A DNA stretch of 64,000 nt from Bacteroidota bacterium (lineage in GTDB: Bacteria; Bacteroidota; Bacteroidia; Chitinophagales; Chitinophagaceae), in NCBI GenBank assembly GCA_018268105.1, contig JAFDXG010000148.1:1-64000 (forward strand). The letters run 5' to 3'. Positions 62,113 through 64,000 of the stretch are shown piece by piece. Numbering within the stretch: the stretch's first letter is position 1; every line of letters begins with the position of its first letter. Both the position numbers and the translations under genes were made by a program. The notes beneath the pieces are model-generated. The model was given only the letters and a program-made list of their open reading frames with translations. It searched no databases and was not told the DNA's origin.

Positions 62113-64000
62113 TTAAAATGTTGCGTTAATTCCAATAGTAATCCCCCGGTTGTAAGTAGGTTCTACTACATCCATATCCATCCAACTGATCTTTGAAAAA
62201 AGCATCCCGGGATTAACTACCTGTACATATATTTTTAAGCCGGAGATCGCTGAAGTCTTAAGGGTTTTGCTGGTCAGGTTATATCCAAGTGATATATTTC
62301 GAATCTTGATAAATGAAGCTTCTTTATAACCCAGGGCAGGGTAATAAGCATCACCACTCCCTTCGGAATACACAGGTTTCTGGTACTCGGCATTCATATT
62401 GTTTTCATTATAATAATTGATCGTACGCTGAACGCCGCGTGCAGTTTCTGATTCACCGCCTGTATTATAAAAATATTTTAAACGACCGTACAGAAAAATG
62501 GAGAGCTCAAACGACTTGTAAGAAAAAGAATTGGTCATCCCTACAATCCATCTGGGTCTGGTGTTGCCAATAATTACCCGATCAAAATTTGCATCAATAG
62601 CAGTATCGCCATTAATGTCTGCGGGTCTTACTTTTCCGGCTGAGAAAGCAGCACCCTTTGCATTGTATAATTTGTAAGTGGATGAATCTTCAAGATGCCA
62701 GAGCCCTGCGCCTTTATATCCGTAAATTACTGATAAGGGCTGCCCTATAAACCAGGTATTATTGATGTCATCTTGTTTTCCGTTCGATAATGAAACGATA
62801 TGATCATTTTGCCAGGAGACACTGGCAGTAGTTGTCCATTGGAAGGATTTTGTATTGATATTTACAGATGTCAGACTCAGGTCTAAACCTTTGTTTGCTG
62901 TTTCACCCACATTGGCAAATGTTGTAGTATATCCACTAACTGTAGGAATAGACATTTGCATCAAAAGATCTGTTGTTCTTGATTTATAGAAGTCTAAGCT
63001 ACCCGACAACCTTCCTCTTAACAGTGAGAAGTCAACACCTATATTGTATTGTGTAGTTTTTTCCCATCCCAGATTTTGGTTTGCCAGAATCGTGGAAGGT
63101 ATAGAGCCGGATGTTATTGTATTCATGTACGGATAAAAGAGAGAAGTTATTGCTCCCTGTGTAGCATAAGGATCAATTGCTGAATTGCCAGTAACACCAA
63201 CACCGACCCTCAGTTTTAAATCATCCACCCAGGGGGTGTTATTCATAAAGTTTTCTTTGCTCACCCTCCAGGCAAAGGCAGCCGAAGGGAACCACGAAAA
63301 TTTATGACCTTCAGCAAGCTGAGAAGCACCATCCCTGCGTGCTGATGCTGTTAACAGATACCTGTCGTTGTAGCTATAGTTGATACGGGCCATATACGAC
63401 TGTAACTGGCTTTGAATGTGGTCTGAGGAGTACCCGGTGAGGTTCGCCGACGGAATATAACTTTTAGATAATGCATTCCATTTCTGGCTGGCAAATGCGA
63501 TACCGTTAGCAGAAATAAAGCTGTTCTCTTTTGAATATTGTGTCTGGCTGTGCAGTAAAGTGACCCCAAAATCATGCCTGCCTATACTTTTGTTATAATA
63601 GATCAAATGATCCAGGGTATAGGAGAAGGTTTGAGTTTTTGAAAGTGAAGCAGAATTTGCCCCGCTGCTAATCACTGAATTTCCATCTATATAAGTGCCA
63701 TCGCGGTAGTTTGAGAAATCGGGGCCAAAGTTCACCCGATATTTCAGGTTTTTCAAAGCCGGTATAATTGCTCCAAAATCTATCTGCCCGTTGAAACTGC
63801 CAAAAGCCCGGAGTGTTGCTCTCTGATCCTGATTGAATGTCCATTCTTCAGCAACATTTTTGTATGAAACATCACCTCCGGGGTAAAAAATCCTGTTGCC
63901 GTCGGCATCATAAGGTACTGCATAGGGGAATAAAGCTCTTGCAGATTCATAGATACTGGAACTTGATGATACAGTGGTGGCTCCTGTTCCGGATTGGCCA
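62113..64000 (-). CDS. SusC/RagA TonB-dependent transporter, C-terminal part (partial)
   Basis: The frame is open to the right edge of the window, so at least 629 residues of the C-terminal part are present and the N-terminal plug lies outside. A TTG near 63754 is internal and not a start. Beta-barrel strands typical of SusC are visible, such as RLSGSLDFYKSRTTDLLMQM, TANKGLDLSLTSVNI and the closing YNRGITIGINATF. It imports the glycan bound by SusD. The pair opens a polysaccharide-utilisation locus that continues beyond the window. Confidence 0.93.
   Translation of the reverse strand, partial: GQSGTGATTVSSSSSIYESARALFPYAVPYDADGNRIFYPGGDVSYKNVAEEWTFNQDQRATLRAFGSFNGQIDFGAIIPALKNLKYRVNFGPDFSNYRDGTYIDGNSVISSGANSASLSKTQTFSYTLDHLIYYNKSIGRHDFGVTLLHSQTQYSKENSFISANGIAFASQKWNALSKSYIPSANLTGYSSDHIQSQLQSYMARINYSYNDRYLLTASARRDGASQLAEGHKFSWFPSAAFAWRVSKENFMNNTPWVDDLKLRVGVGVTGNSAIDPYATQGAITSLFYPYMNTITSGSIPSTILANQNLGWEKTTQYNIGVDFSLLRGRLSGSLDFYKSRTTDLLMQMSIPTVSGYTTTFANVGETANKGLDLSLTSVNINTKSFQWTTTASVSWQNDHIVSLSNGKQDDINNTWFIGQPLSVIYGYKGAGLWHLEDSSTYKLYNAKGAAFSAGKVRPADINGDTAIDANFDRVIIGNTRPRWIVGMTNSFSYKSFELSIFLYGRLKYFYNTGGESETARGVQRTINYYNENNMNAEYQKPVYSEGSGDAYYPALGYKEASFIKIRNISLGYNLTSKTLKTSAISGLKIYVQVVNPGMLFSKISWMDMDVVEPTYNRGITIGINATF

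Noticed and set aside
62113-63756. TonB receptor starting at the TTG near 63754
   Set aside because: The same frame continues without a stop to the window edge and reads as receptor sequence, so the TTG is internal and the gene is truncated only by the window.
1-64000. tRNA, rRNA, CRISPR array, insertion sequence or prophage
   Set aside because: No cloverleaf, rRNA-like block, regularly spaced repeats, transposase or integrase was seen on reading the gaps.

Overview
The window reads as chromosome of a member of the Bacteroidota, most likely a Chitinophagaceae-type soil or freshwater bacterium; this placement is inference. The evidence is a SusC/SusD pair at the right end, many signal-peptide or lipoprotein glycan hydrolases (GH5, GH20, GH29, SGNH esterases), Bacteroidota-type T6SS subunits (TssN, TssO), A-rich start regions mostly without Shine-Dalgarno sequences, and promoter-like TAnnTTTG boxes. 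No tRNA, rRNA, CRISPR array, integrase or transposase gene was seen.

Layout. 0.2-8 kb: SAM methyltransferase, glycogen branching enzyme, TPR protein, proline dehydrogenase, a GbsR/MarR-type regulator followed by a TIGR01777 epimerase (each preceded by nearly the same 20-bp palindrome). 8-13.3 kb: PHB-depolymerase-like lipoprotein esterase, papain-like cysteine peptidase, two related small lipoproteins, GH5 glycosidase. 13.3-21 kb: a compact same-strand cluster of type VI secretion baseplate and membrane genes (HEXXH metallopeptidase, tssE, tssF, tssG, tssN, tssK, tssO, a 21-codon ORF, FHA protein). 21-38.5 kb: mostly minus-strand housekeeping and secreted enzymes (beta-helix/PDZ protein, ENPP-type phosphodiesterase, smc, prmC, GH20, CocE-family hydrolase) with plus-strand cardiolipin synthase, YdeI-like, DUF2269 and DUF2249 genes. 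38.7-44.5 kb: a complete RND efflux operon (TolC-like, adaptor, pump). 44.6-51.3 kb: carboxylesterase, a 1130-residue ThuA/sugar dehydrogenase/cytochrome c fusion and a Gfo/Idh/MocA oxidoreductase. 51.3-56 kb: uvrA, yceI-like and Crp/Fnr regulator. 56.3-64 kb: a polysaccharide-utilisation region with a double SGNH esterase, GH29 fucosidase, SusD and the C-terminal part of SusC.

How the parts work together. The T6SS block holds baseplate (TssE/F/G/K) and membrane (TssN/O) parts but no sheath, tube, ATPase or spike genes, so the rest must be elsewhere if the machine works. The right end is a glycan uptake and processing region in which the esterase could deacylate and the fucosidase defucosylate a glycan imported by SusCD. 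The most unusual non-coding structure is the 190-nt leader upstream of prmC. It has three AGGAG elements, an anti-SD-like CCTCCT, a 16-codon ORF with a canonical Shine-Dalgarno, and two interleaved hairpins, one of them a good intrinsic terminator. It looks like a possible attenuator in front of the release-factor methyltransferase gene.
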